Part shown: positions 51,168 to 63,318 of the stretch, piece by piece | How the letters are laid out: every line of letters begins with the position of its first letter | Position numbering within the stretch: position 1 is the first letter of the stretch | NCBI GenBank assembly: GCA_032207245.1 | Contig: CM063506.1 | Location: forward strand, 16,268,475-16,332,474 | Reading direction: 5' to 3' | From: Pardosa pseudoannulata | Lineage: Eukaryota > Arthropoda > Arachnida > Araneae > Lycosidae | DNA: 64,000 bases | The notes under the pieces: generated by a model | Told to the model about the DNA's origin: nothing | The model's database searches: none | What the model saw: the letters and a program-made list of their open reading frames with translations, nothing else | Translations under genes and position numbers: made by a program

Positions 51168-51615
51168 CAGTAGAACTTCGATTATCCGAAACTCTCCGAA
51201 GTCGGTTTCTTCACTTTTTTCTTTTTCACTTTCAACTGTCATCCAAAATTTACTCTTTCTAACATGAATTTTTAAAGTTTTTTTTCCACATTCCTTTTGT
51301 ATGCAAGCCGTAATTTTCATCTACGAGTGCAGATAAATATTTTGGAATTCTCTTTTTAAGAATTCCTTCTCACAAGCACAATTCTGAGTGTACTCTTTCC
51401 CACTTTCAAACAACTCTGTTCTAAACAAAAACACACCCCATTTCGAAATTTGGAATGTCATACTGCCGAGTCCCAGAACAATCGAATGTTATTGCTATAA
51501 TGACGATACTACATATTAAACTAGATGATTATTGATGAATTCTTGATTATCCGAAAATTTCGATTATCCGTATTAGGTTCGGTCCCAATTACTTCAAATA
51601 TTCGAAGTTTTATTG
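51168..51615. mobile_element. Pogo/Tigger-like MITE, 448 bp
   Basis: Left end CAGTAGAACTTCGATTATCC, with TA at 51166-51167. Right end, reverse complemented, CAATAAAACTTCGAATATTT, with TA at 51616-51617. TTCGATTATCCG also occurs in the right subterminal part. The end pattern CAGTxxAAxxTCGATTATCCG is typical of Tigger elements. No transposase frame is present. Confidence 0.75.
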
Positions 51616-51776
51616 TACTTACAATAGAAAACAGCGCATTCCCACGGCTTTTTATACACGTGAGGAGTAAATTTCGTAACATCTAGCGTATCGCGCCTTC
51701 TCTTCTACTGCGTTAGGCCTTGCTAAGTGAGGAGCAATGCATCTTGCTGTAGTCCGGTTAATTTTAGAATTTTTAC

Positions 51777-51822
51777 AAAAAAAAAAAAATAAATAAATAA
51801 ATAAATAAATAAATAAAAAACG
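51777..51822. repeat. A-rich (AAAT)n microsatellite
   Basis: An A run followed by about eight AAAT units. Confidence 0.9.
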
Positions 51823-51907
51823 AGACTATTTCTGTAGCAGCCTTTTTTTAAAAGTGTTGGTTTACCATTTTAGATATCTGAAAAATAATAATCTTTGCCA
51901 TCGATAG

Positions 51908-52713
51908 TGTAACGAATTCTCGTTACAAATTTCCAGATACAGACTTATCTACGACAGTGAGAAAAACCGGCATAAGGTAGAAATAGCAAACGTGCTTATT
52001 TTGAGCACTTGAACTGAGCTCATCTTTACCTAGTGAAAGGACGTTGTTTCGCGCAGAATAGGATGCTGAATAGAGGATTGTTAACACCAAGGACCATCTC
52101 AATCATTCTGTCTGAGAAATTCATTAGGATGCTGGTGAAGTGTTTCCAGTGTTAGTTTCAATGGCATCCCGAAGAAAGAGTCTCACACGACAGAAATCCT
52201 CTACATTGTAAGGGAAGCAGCAATACTTTCCTACCTTGTTCTCCAAAGGTTTGTCCAGAGACATCGATTAATGATCTGCGAGATTGCTCCCGATTACTGC
52301 AAACTTCCCTTGGAACCGGGCTTGCACCTGTCCGGCTAGAGTTCTACAAGCGGTTTCCTCACCACGTCATCAACCAGATGTCCGATCAGCTGAGATGGAA
52401 ATTTGCGGTCAGACGACGATATAAAAAGACCAGAGTTCATGGCCCAGGGGATTTTTTGACCGATCGAGTCTTCTGTTAACTAATCGGCTGAGAGCGTCGA
52501 GGCGAGTGATTGAAAGTGTCCTCCTCCCCTCTTTTTCTCTCCAACCGATTAGGAAGCTGATTCCTGTAACGATCATCATTTCATTTGTAGATATTCATCG
52601 TTTTCATCTGTCTTCATCATAACTTCAACATTGTGTTTCTAATAAAGATCTTTAGTCTGTACGTAGGCCTCCGCTATCCCTTTTCCAGCTCAATTAGAGC
52701 TCAAGACGCTACA
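51908..52713 (+). mobile_element. LTR-like block, family E, 806 bp
   Basis: Begins TGTAACGAATTC and ends CAAGACGCTACA. ATATAAAAAGACC near 52420 is a good TATA box, and AATAAAG at 52643 a polyadenylation signal, in the order U3, R, U5. Flanking atag and gtaa do not match, so it is an older or recombined solo LTR, or an unrelated repeat with chance ends. Confidence 0.65.
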
Positions 52714-53764
52714 GTAATTTATTCGCGTTTACAAGAGTGTTCTGGGCCGGCAGTTTTAGTTTTATACAGAGTCAGGAAAAAAAACCACAACAAAAATAAT
52801 CTACCCTTAACTGTTAGTTTTTTAACTTTGCTTTCTGTTCAGTTAAATTAAATATCTTGGTTTGGGACTTTACAGAGACACCCCAACATACACTTTAAGA
52901 ACAACTGATCTAATTACGATTTTGCAACGTTTTGCTAACTAAGTAAGCTGCCTTCTCGACAGTGTGGTGTGCCTGTGTTTTTCATTTCAAACTTTGGACT
53001 AGGATCAGATCCCAAGGGACATGAGTCATAACAGAACAGTAATCAACAGTGACGAATTTACAATACTTTTTTTTCAGATGTAATGGATTTGCACAGGGCT
53101 TGAAAATGCTTTAAAACTCCATTTCTTTTTTCAAAGTGGAAAAAAAAGTCTTAAAACTGTTTTTTTAAAGCGAAAGTTCTTTTTTAAATGAAATTATGTG
53201 AAAGTGCTTTCCTTTCGTAGCTTTTTCCTCTCTCGCGGATAATTATCGCACATTTGCCCTTAATGTGATCGCTTGAAGGTGTAATTTTAGGGATTTGTTT
53301 TTCCAGAGAAATTATTATACTTAACCCTTAAATAGCTAATTTTTTAAAAACTAATTAAAACTTTTTTGTCTTTCCTTTCTTGTATAAATAATGAGGAAAA
53401 TACTTTAAAAAAATCACATTTTGTTTTAAGTGTAGTTTACGGTTTAAAAAGCAGTTTGCTGGCAATCGACAATTCTGGGCTTTAATTGAAAAATGAAATT
53501 TTCTTGTTAAAGTTTTATAACATTTAACACATAGAAATTTTAATAACTATGATAAGGAACTTCCATAAGATATTTTTAAAATTAATTAATTTTTATTACA
53601 AATACGAATTTTATTGCCAAACGTTACAAAAATCAATGTTGGATAGAAAATAAATTGTTTACTTTATGGTACTTGACAATAAGAGTACAAATTCTTAGTC
53701 TTGGTCACAACCTTTGAGGATGTCATAGATTTGACTGTGCATGTATTTGGCTGTATATACAAAA
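52714..53764. other. AT-rich non-coding stretch
   Basis: No gene or repeat recognised. Confidence 0.5.
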
Positions 53765-53765
53765 C

Positions 53766-54200
53766 ATATTAACTTCAACATTCATTAAAATGTCGAATCA
53801 AAAATTTAATATATGAATAAAACTCTAAAACTCCTGAGGAGCAAAACTACAAGTTCGAATAACTATACTTGCTTTAAAAAGGTCTCAGGAAATGACGGTA
53901 ACTGTAATTAGAATAAGTCTTAAGCCCACTAATAAATAAATTACTTCAACATTCATTAAAATGTCAAATCAAAAATGTAATATATGAATAAAACCCTAAA
54001 ACTCCGGAGGAGCAAAACTACAAGTTCGAATACCTATACTTGTTTTAAAAAGGTCTCAGGAAAGGACGGTAACTGTAGTTAGAATAAGTCTTAAGCCCAC
54101 TAATAAACAAATTACTTCAACATTTATTAAAAGGTTTAATCAAAAATTCAATATAGGAATAAAAGCCTATAAATCTGGAGGGGTAAAACTACAACTTTGC
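53766..54200. repeat. 171-bp tandem array, about 2.5 units
   Basis: ACTTCAACATTCATTAAAATG occurs at 53772 and 53943, with a variant at 54114, so the spacing is exactly 171 bp twice. Units one and two are over 90% identical. Unit three diverges and is cut after the AACTACAA block. Confidence 0.93.
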
Positions 54201-56075
54201 TCCTTCTCTAAAAATTCTGGTGGGAATTCCCCCTTGACCTTCCGAAATTACGCACATGATGTCAGGATATACTCCTTATAGTGAAGGGTAAAATGGAATT
54301 CATCGAGGAAAAAACAGAAAAGTAAAGAAACATTCATAAGTTCAACGATTCTTTCGTTTAAAAGCTGTTGTAAAATACAATTTAAATTCAGCGGACACCG
54401 TAGACTTCAAGGCAATGAGAGAATTTTTCTTCCAAAAATGGCAGAAAATAATTATGGTATGCAGCTCAAAGATACCGCGGGCTAAGCAAGTGTTAACTAT
54501 AACATAAATATAACTAAGAAAAATATTTTATGATTGAATTTTTCGTAGACATTTTGCCTTTTATATCTTCTTCATAATTTATTTGTTTAAGCATTTCTTT
54601 CGTCTATTGAAAACGTACTCGAAAAATTTAAATAGAAAATGTCTAACCTTAAATACTTCACAGTACTTGAGAGGAATATCTCGACTAGTAAACCATTTTT
54701 AAACCGATTCTACTTTTCAGAGTTTTTTAAAGGAAAATATGGAAGAAAATACTGCATAGCACTCTAGTAATATATAATTATATCTTTTTATAAAACCATA
54801 TAAGAGTCAAGTCATTTTACTTGTTAAATATACACTTTTAATATATATATTTTCACACTCCGGTTTAAAGAAGCTGTTTTTAAAATCAGAGCTCATTAAA
54901 ATAGATTAAAAATTCATAGAAAATTTAGAAGGAAGTATTGAATAAATCATCACTCAAAATATATGAAACTAAGAGTCAATCTTTATTTATTTGAAGTTAA
55001 ATTAAGAATGTACTTACAACGAAATCTTTTCAAACTGAAATCTATTTACAGAAGTGATTTGAATAGATAAATTTTGCAAAAATGTGTAGAGTATTATACT
55101 TTCCTAAATATAGAAAGCATTTTCACGAAACTTCCTTTAAAAATGTTCCTCATACATTGAAAAAGAAAAACGGTTCTTTTATATCTTTAAAGTACTAAAA
55201 GTTTTCGCTTTGGTCTTGTAAAAGGACTTACGAGTTAAAACTCCTTTTCATGCACAACACCAATTTACTCTTAGCTTAACGAGTATGGGATCTTTTTTCA
55301 GGGATTTTCTATTTATACAATATTATATTTGTAAAACTTGAACTAATTTCCCCTTAACAGATAATCCTTTTTTATTTTTAGCTAAATTTCAGCATGGAAA
55401 AAGAGGGACTAAGTTAGCAGTTATTTATAGCCATGACATAAAAACTAGTGAACCGAAAGCGCACTAGTGAGACTTCAGCCCAAATATTGTGGTTTACTCG
55501 TGACTCAGGTTTATGCTGCTGACATAGCTTAAATCTCCCGATCTATACTCACACACCGTGCTTCACGTTTCAAGCTTTAGAAATCTTATTCCTTTAACGC
55601 CGCATCTTCAAAGAAGGCATAAGCACAATGCATTAGCCGTCACCAATGCCGGTTTTGGGAAGGAAAAGGACTTGAGGCTCATTCACGACCGTCTCTAGCA
55701 ATTTTTGCAGCTGTAGAGTACCCTAAAAATGCTGCCACTTCCAAGCTTAAAAAATATCCAAAACTAAAAATAAAAACAGAATTACGAAAAAACAATAGTA
55801 AAACCAATAATATTGCATAAAGTGTAATTAAAACATTAATACTAACACAAAAACACAAATTTCTGTTGAAAAAATTATTGAAAAAACTGTTTTATTGAAA
55901 AAAAAATTACATTTTCAACGAGCTTTAGACAACGGTCCTCACAGCAGATTTCAAATTCATACATAGATCTTGCAACCCTAAAGATCTATGGGCGGGGGCA
56001 ACAACCAATGACTGACATTCGTCTCCTTATTTCGCCACTGTTCATGTGACGTATGTAACGCCACAAGCATAAATC
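54201..56075. other. Non-coding stretch, about 1.9 kb
   Basis: No gene recognised. Bases 55590-55740 are GC-richer and might be a TE scrap. Confidence 0.45.
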
Positions 56076-56089
56076 AAGTACCGTGTTTA

Positions 56090-56618
56090 AATAACGTTAT
56101 AAATAACGTATTTAAAATAATAATAATAATAATAATGTTATAAATAACGTATTAAATTATTTCATTACCGGTCATGGAAGTTTCCCAACTTTCTTGTACA
56201 GAATTGGAAAATTAGATTCACCAAACTGTAAATGTGGAATGATAGGCACCCCTCAGCATTACATGCAAGTAAGATGTAATCTAGTTCCGATGTGTATCAA
56301 AAAATACGAAAACGAAACACAGATCGAATATTTTAAAAAAATAGACAATAATCATAATCATATTAAAAAATTAAAGGAAATTTATAATATATTAAATTCA
56401 AATTACTCTTATATACAAAATAAATTTTAAAAATTTTAAAATGAGGGAAAATACTTGTAAAAATAGTAATAGTGATAAAAAAAAAGTGTTTTAAGTTAAT
56501 AATTCAGTGTATAACATTAAAATGAATAATGTCGAAAGGTTCTCCCCACCCACTTAGGCTTTTGCATCCATAAACTTCTTCAGTTGGATGTGGGTGTGGG
56601 TCATCTAAATCTAAGTCT
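56090..56618 (+). mobile_element. 5'-truncated LINE with 14-bp TSD
   Basis: An exact 14-bp duplication AAGTACCGTGTTTA lies at 56076-56089 and 56619-56632. The insert ends in a short CTAAAT-CTAAGT-CTAAGT tail and carries the end of an ORF2 at 56152-56430, followed by a 3' untranslated part. An (AAT)n tract lies near the 5' edge. All features fit a 5'-truncated, target-primed insertion. The intact duplication suggests a fairly young event. Confidence 0.9.
56152..56430 (+). pseudogene. LINE ORF2 C-terminus (RNase H side)
   Basis: The frame reads TGHGSFPTFLYRIGKLDSP and then NCKCGMIGTPQHYM. The pattern TGHGxFxxYLYRxGxxxSPxCxCGxxxTxxHxxxxC is the classical end of the RNase H region and the following Cys/His motif in R1-, LOA- and I-type LINE proteins. 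About 45 further residues run to the stop. Everything upstream, including the polymerase and endonuclease, is missing because of 5' truncation. The frame is open from 56152, but there is no start of its own. It is not expected to be expressed. Confidence 0.88.
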
Positions 56619-56838
56619 AAGTACCGTGTTTATTTGAAATCGCCCTTTAACCTTATGTGTTGAATGGCGCCAAACAAATAACATGAAAACTAATTATACA
56701 TAATTAGTACTACATTTATATACCATTGGATATATTAAAAGACGTTTTTTAGGAACCCCCCCCAAAAAAAAAATGTTTTGTAAATAATCAATTAATATAA
56801 TGTAAGAGAAATATTTTTTAAGCACAAAGCTTCATTAA

Positions 56839-57068
56839 CCCCTTCGCGACCAACGTCTCGTATATGCGACTCAGCGATTTCACTTTTATCAGTCCAGCGT
56901 CGCCTCCACGCTATGATCTACGGTTGATATTGAGAGACCAGTGTTACGTATCCGTAATGGGAGATCAGAACGTTTTATTTTAATTTTTAAATGCTAGATT
57001 TAATTACTAGATGGCGTTAAACGACAACGGTTTTCACAACGGTCGACTTGTGTGTAATCCTCAAGGGG
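56839..57068. mobile_element. piggyBac-like MITE, 230 bp
   Basis: Perfect TTAA duplication (56835-56838 and 57069-57072). Ends CCCCTTCGCGACC and, reverse complemented, CCCCTTGAGGATT share the first six bases. The body is GC-richer than its surroundings, with several GCGAC and CGTCTC motifs. It ends like the 22492-22955 element but is a different family. Confidence 0.75.
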
Positions 57069-57072
57069 TTAA

Positions 57073-58262
57073 GTGCTGATCGAACTACTTTCAATTCTAA
57101 GAAACCGAATTAATAACTTACTAAAGCTGAGATTTTAATTTTTTACTTTTGATAAAGAAGAAAATGAATCATAAACAAAGAAAAAAAACCTAAATAATTC
57201 AATACAATTTTGTTCAGTTTTCTGAAACATAAAATATTATATAACATAAATAAATGAAAGCGCTATATAAATTTAATTGCAATTAGCTGAGATATTTTAT
57301 AATAAAGTAGTAAATAAAAACCAATAGAAAATCTTTTAAATATGAATTGCTTTATTAATTACAGCATTGCAAAGTTCAAATTTGGTATAGATAAGAGTTT
57401 TTAAGTTTTCTTAATATTTTCCTGATTGTTATATTAACTTTCTCTTTTAAGAGACTAGCCAGTTTTTTTCCCTATAATTATTTAACAAGCGAAGAAGAAA
57501 GTAAAAATTCCTCCCCCCCCCAAAAGAAGATTTTCTGACTGCTTACTAGAGTAGCCTTAAATGCAAAACAAAAAAGTCAGCGAGTCATTTTACTATACAA
57601 CTAAAATTGTGTTCATTAACCGTTAGGGTTGAACCTACCCTGGGTTGCAAGATTTATGTAATTATTTAAAATTCGCAATCTTTCTCGAATCACAATTATA
57701 TACACACAACAATTCTTTTTCAAGGAATCGGAATGAAAAGACTGGGAGAATTTTGAATAAACAAGATTAAAAGTATAATAATAAAAGAATAAGATTTAAG
57801 ATATTAAAAATAATTATATAAAAATGATTTTTGAAATACAAAGTGGGGTTAAAAATTTTGTTTATGTGTTATGAGTCAAAGTTTATCATTGAATCTTGAA
57901 GTTTGAAAACATTCGATAAAATTTTCTCATAAAATTTTCGAATCTATATTGATATTATAAAACATTAAAACGTGCATATAGTAAGTAGATTTAAAACTAG
58001 TGAACTGATTCTAAAGTAATTCTTTCATTTACAGAAGGTTTTACACTATCCCTGAATAATACATTTTATTTGGACAAAAATAGGTTTCAATTTGAAATAT
58101 GCATATTTTAAAACCAAATCGGAAAATGCTCATTGGCTGCTTTTACATTGACCAAATGATTGAATATATGTGCAATTATTTACTACAATAACAGCCATCA
58201 GTAAATCTAAAAATAAGTCAGAGACTTAAGATACCAATATTTTATATTTAAGCCATAATATG
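57073..58262. other. AT-rich non-coding stretch
   Basis: No gene or repeat recognised. Confidence 0.5.
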
Positions 58263-58404
58263 TTTTCTATGATAATTATATATATTGAAAATATATATAA
58301 TTATCATAGAAAATATATAATATATAATTATATAATATAATATATTATATTTAATATATATAATTATCATTCTATGATAATTATATATATAATATATATT
58401 GAAA
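58263..58404. repeat. AT-rich palindrome cluster
   Basis: Arms 58263-58285 and 58291-58313 form a perfect 23-bp stem with a 5-nt loop. The TATGATAATTATATAT arm is partly repeated again near 58373, producing a second foldback. Confidence 0.88.
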
Positions 58405-58868
58405 ATTATAAGGTGACTTTTATTTGTACGTATAAGAAAAATTGTGCCAAACCAACGGCATAAATATATTTTTATTTGCCAAGTTCTTTATAATTGTTAT
58501 CAAATATTAGTACCCTTATTCTGAAAAATCCTCTGGCGTCTGAAGATTGGCCTGTGTTGCACTTCAGCTTTTTTAAAAAACATTTATACAAAAAGACTCA
58601 TTAGCAATTTTGATTATGCTTTTGAAATTCTAATATTAAAAAAATAATCCAAAAACGGAAAGCAAGAATAAAATGCCAAATATTGTTAAATAAAAAAAGT
58701 TTATCTAAAAATTTATCTGATATTAAATTGAAACACAAATGTGTTTTTTTTAAATAAAAAACCTATTATTTATCCCCTATTTTTTTTTCAAAATTTTAGA
58801 AAAGCTACAAAATGAATATCTTAATTACAGATAATTAAGGCTATATTTCTTTGAAATAGAAAAATAAA

Positions 58869-59236
58869 GTGAGTTACAAAAGAAATACGAAACTTAAAAA
58901 ACAATTGCCAGTCACTCCATATGATATACGCATATAAATCAACTGATTTCTGGAGAAGATATTTTGTGGTGCTGCCATCTATTAAGAATATATAAAACTA
59001 GAATGATTTGGTGTGATAGAGATTTAAAATATTCTGGTTGTTATTAAAATATGTGAGTTACAAAAGAAATCTGAAACTTAAGAAACAATTGACAGTCTCT
59101 CCATATGATATACGCACTTAAATGAACTGATTTCTGGAGAAGATATTTTGTGGTGCTGCCATCTATTAAGAATATATAAAACTAGAATGATTTGGTGTCC
59201 TAGAGATTCAAAATATTCTGGTTGTTATTAAAATTA
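58869..59236. repeat. 184-bp tandem duplication
   Basis: GTGAGTTACAAAAGAAAT starts at 58869 and at 59053. The two units are about 93% identical to their ends (ATTCTGGTTGTTATTAAAAT). Confidence 0.95.
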
Positions 59237-60829
59237 TTTTAAAAAGTTTTATTAGTAATAAAACCAAAACATTCTAAGAAATCCCCATTCATAATAAATT
59301 TCTAAATTTAAACTAAGCAAAATATCTACAATAACCTTTACTAAAAATACTTTTATCTCCTTCTATTTTAGTTATAAGTGACAACTATTTTTAATTTGGT
59401 TTGCAACATACAATTAAGTGTTATATATGGTATTAAATAATCCGTAATAAATTAATCATGAGTGTTTTCAATCCTGGTTATAACTAGAAATAGAATATAT
59501 ATCATAAGTTTGTGCACATTTGTTTGACTTTAAAATTTTGTTATGCACTCTACATTTAAAAAAGGGTTGCCATTTAGTAAATTTATCTCTATTAATTTTG
59601 CCTTTGCCAAAAGAGCATTTGTGATTCTCTTATTTAAAATAGGTGCACTTCATATTAAAAATATGGGAATTCTCTAATTATTATTTCATAAGTCAATTTA
59701 CCTTTCTTAAAATATGGTATTGGACTCCAAAATTTAAAGTTATGAATGCATCAAGCCGTAAACGTCAAAATATTGGTGGCCTCTGCTTTAAAGAACATGC
59801 TAGAAAAATTTTAGTTGCATTATTTATCGACCTTAAAATAATCAGTTTTACACCACATTTTTACAATTGTGTATTCCTAGAATGAAATATTCTGAAATCT
59901 ACACAAAACACACAAATATGAAGCACTTCTCCTAAATGCATAATATATATTTTTAGTTAATTTAAATTTAATTCTGATATTTTTGTTATACTTTGTTTGA
60001 TCTTGTTTTATTTTAGTTCAATTGAAACCACAATAAAAAGAATTATTTATTGTACTGGTGTAGTTTAATTATAGTTTTATCTACTGTGTAATGTTAATAT
60101 TTTTACAAATATGTACATTGATGATGTAGACAATTAACCTCTCTTATAATTTTATCTTGGGGTATCACAAAGAAACATTAATTGAAAAATAATAAAATGT
60201 CGTTTTTTGTAGAATTTAAAAAAATTAAAATTTATTATTCGATATTTAGAGCCCTTTGTATTTTTACTGTTGTTAGTTTGAAGAATTATTTGATAAAACG
60301 TTTATAAATACTTCTTTAAAATTCTAGCGTCAGTTTAAAAAGATTCCTTTATATAAATATAAAGTTATCTTTTTAAATTGGCACTGGAATTAATATAGTA
60401 TTAAATAATATAATTAATATAGTATTAAATCAAACATTTTACATTAAAATTTTTTGTAGTAAAATTTTTTTGAAAAAATAAGCATAAAAGAAATTTTTAG
60501 TACATAGTGAAAAACATTGTTCACGATTTAATAATTAGTTTCATTGATTTTAAGAGTTTTTATTGACTGTAAATATATTTCAAGCAAGGTAAAAATATTT
60601 AATCTTTTATTTACGACACTAGATGGCAGCTCTACTGCTAGTGATTGTTAATAAACGCAGATGATTAGAAAGTTATATAACCGAGGCCGACCGAGGCTTG
60701 ATTTCAATTACATGAGGACTAGACGAAATTGACTCAATTGTAACAATCATAAACATGAGCAAGTGTATGTCAGGAACAATAAGAGTTTATATCTAAACTA
60801 ATTTAAAAATAAATTAAAGTAAATAAGGG
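59237..60829. other. AT-rich non-coding stretch, about 1.6 kb
   Basis: An 80-codon frame (59643-59885) has no known similarity. ACACTAGATGGCAGC at 60616 resembles the CTCF-type core, but single motifs prove nothing. Confidence 0.45.
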
Positions 60830-61430
60830 TAAAACAAGATATAATAAGATGAAATAAGAATTTGTTAATGATATGAGATAACGTGAAATACTAAAATAAA
60901 ACAGGATGAAATCAGTAGCGATCCTATACTAATGACCGTTCGAGTACAAGTTAATTTGACCGTTTTTCTTTTAAATAAAACTTATGCTTAGTACGTTGAT
61001 TAATAATAATTTTATTGCACTTAAATTTGGCAACATATGTGCTGTGTACCATCTTTCTACCCACTAGGATTGGCCATTGATTAAAAAAGATAAGAGAAAA
61101 TAAAGTAAGATAAAATATCATAAAATAGATATAGTAAGATGCAATAAGTTAAATATAATAAGAGGAAATAGGATGAAATGACACTTCCGTGTTATTTCAT
61201 CCTATAGATAAAAAAATAGGAAGAAGATAAAAAATGTCAAAATACAATAAAATAAGAGGAAATAACATAAAATTAGATAAAATAAGATAAATTAGGATAA
61301 AATAATGTAAAGTAAAATAAAATATTTTAATAAGGTAAATTGAGAGAAAATGGGATAAAATAAGATAACATAATGTGAAGCAGGATAAGATCAAATTAAA
61401 TTAAACAGGATAAATCAGATTAATTGTATA
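60830..61430. repeat. Degenerate GATA-rich low-complexity tract
   Basis: Repeated GATAAAATAAGAT- and GGATAAAATAA-like words on the plus strand for 600 bp, giving Leu/Ile/Tyr-rich frames on the minus strand that are not genes. A 17-bp-stem hairpin (61168-61205) interrupts it. Confidence 0.85.
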
Positions 61431-61432
61431 TA

Positions 61433-62215
61433 CAGTAGACTCGGCTTAATGTGATCAGTTTGGGACACCGTGATTTTGATAACAATAACCGATTAATAAC
61501 AATAAACGATATGCAAAATTAGATAAATTTACACCCCCCTTTAATTCACACGTACTAAAATTAAAAACAAAATGAAAAAAACACCTTATATTATTCTGCA
61601 TTTATGTATATTATCCTTTAAAACATAAGAATTGTAAGCATAATTAAAAAATTTATCAATTGTTGACTGTTTACAATTTTTTCTAAGAACTCATTGATAA
61701 ATTATAACCTGTCATAACGATTTAAAATTTCGATCTTTTGTTCTAACGTTAAATCATTTCGCTTTCTGGCTTCCATATCGACAAACTACATGTAAGCGAG
61801 CAAGGTATATAATGTGAATAGGTTCCTTCTCAGTTCCGATAAGAATGTGTTGGCTTCTGCTTATCTGACAACCACTGACTGCCAGCAGGGTCTGCATATT
61901 TCTGAAAAAATTCAGGAATGTGTAAAACTCCACTCTTTTGTTCATTCCCCATTTCCTTAGGTGGAAGAGGGAAAATTTACAAAAATTCCAACAACAGCGA
62001 AGGAAAAGAAAGGATGGGTTCCTCCTGAATATATTGTGAATATTCCTTTGCCAGTTAAAATGAGGTTCGAAAACTGATAACATTAACCGATGTAACGATC
62101 ACATAAAACGATAATTTTAACATACAAATGAATAGAGAAAATCAGGACCAAGTGATTTCGATAACAGTAAGCGATTGATAACATTAACCTCGATCACATT
62201 AAGCGGAGTCCACTG
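61433..62215 (-). mobile_element. Pogo/Tigger-like element, copy 2
   Basis: Ends CAGTAGACTCGGCTTAATGT and, reverse complemented, CAGTGGACTCCGCTTAATGT, each next to TA (61431-61432 and 62216-62217). Inverted relative to copy 1 at 11545-12642 and 315 bp shorter. Repeated GATAACATTAACCGAT-like words occur near both ends. It carries the pogo transposase start at 61702-61776. The TA array on its right may have expanded from the target TA. Confidence 0.88.
61702..61776 (-). pseudogene. Truncated pogo transposase N-terminus
   Basis: The minus frame MEARKRNDLTLEQKIEILNR is closer to the family pattern (KRKxLTLExKxEIL) than copy 1, then stops after 24 residues. It holds only the first helix region of the CENP-B/pogo DNA-binding domain; all catalytic parts are gone. 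Frame and start agree with copy 1, showing that both derive from one deleted progenitor or from a shared autonomous parent. Confidence 0.82.
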
Positions 62216-62219
62216 TATA

Positions 62220-62259
<40 letters not shown>

Positions 62260-62290
62260 ATATATAATATATATATATATATATTATATA

Positions 62291-62335
<45 letters not shown>
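62216..62335. repeat. (TA)n tract
   Basis: TA repeats with TTTA, TAAT and TCTA interruptions, adjoining the pogo-like element. Confidence 0.93.
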
Positions 62336-62559
62336 TTTAAAATTACCCAATAAGATAAATTTTTTCTATTTTAATTTACTTCACATTAGGATAATCTTAA
62401 ATTCATATATAATAATATATTTTATATTAAATTGCATTTTTTCTATATGCAATGCTTAAAGAGTTTGGTCCTTTTTCAGACCTTATAACTTAGAGGCTGG
62501 AGGTTATGGCTATTCAATAATTCTAAACTAATCTAATTTATCTTGAGAATAGCTCGATT

Positions 62560-63050
62560 CCAAAGTTGGCTGATCTAGTCTAACGGAATTCTATTGGCTG
62601 TTTTTAATCTGTACGGAACTAGTGAAATACCGTCCTGAATCTTGGACATCGAAGAGCTCAGGCAAGACGTAAAGCTTAGTATCGTCGAGTCATCAAGGGC
62701 GCACGAATGGATCTTTGGCTCTGAAAGCCCATATCGACGATGTTTCGTTGAATGGTTCACACGCTGACACTTGTTGATGGCCCAATATTGAGATCTGCAG
62801 CAATTTACGGAAGGGTTGCACTTCTGTCACGTTTAATGATTCTCCCCAGTCGTCGTTGGTCACTTTCTTGCACGATCTATTTCCAACCGCAGCGATGTCG
62901 GAGATTTGATGTTTTACCAGATTCCCGATATTCACGGTACACTCGTGAAAGGATCGTACTGAAAAATCCAAATTTCATCATTCCATTGGAGATGCTATTT
63001 CACATCTCTCACGCTCCATGTTCCAAGTCTGTAAACCAAGTTCTAAAACG
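62560..63050 (-). pseudogene. Tc1-like transposase pseudogene
   Basis: The minus strand in one frame gives GFFSTILSRVYREYRESGKT, then a block with RHRCGWK, stop, IVQESDQRRLGRIIKRDRSATLP, stop, IAADLNIGPSTSVSV, stop, TIQRNIVDMGF. This is the DNA-binding half of Tc1/mariner transposases: a paired-like helix-turn-helix, a basic linker, then a second helix-turn-helix. ALRLA and further scraps of the start of the catalytic domain follow, broken by more stops. At least seven stop codons lie in frame. The DDE residues are not recognisable. No TIRs were found around it. Frames on the opposite strand are shadows of this pseudogene. Confidence 0.82.
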
Positions 63051-63056
63051 AAATTA

Positions 63057-63318
63057 AACTCCTCGGTGCAATAGCCCCTAGGGGGCCAGGGCCTACGGCT
63101 AATCTCCGTTTACGTGACCTAGGGCCCTGGGGAGCTAAGTGTATGTTCCAGTTAGGTGGTCAATTTTACGGAACCCCCAGTGTTTAGTTCCAAAGCACGC
63201 TTGGACCTCAGTTCATCTACCCACAGAAGGGATGAAAGGCTGAGCCAACCCTACCCGGCTCGGGGATCGAACCTCGGACCTATGTCGTGGGAGCTCGAAG
63301 CGCTACCTGAACGTCAAT
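63057..63318 (-). mobile_element. tRNA-derived SINE
   Basis: On the minus strand the head carries GGTAGCGCTTCGAGCTCCC (A-box side) and a perfect B box GGTTCGATCCC (63263-63273). About 190 bp of unrelated body follows, ending CCGAGGAGTTTAATTT. The right-hand part is shared with 16536-16690. The body has nested palindromes such as CTAGGGCCCTGGGG. It abuts the Tc1 pseudogene. Confidence 0.75.

Noticed and set aside
62752..63057. 101-codon plus-strand frame
   Set aside because: It is the antisense shadow of the Tc1-like transposase pseudogene on the minus strand.
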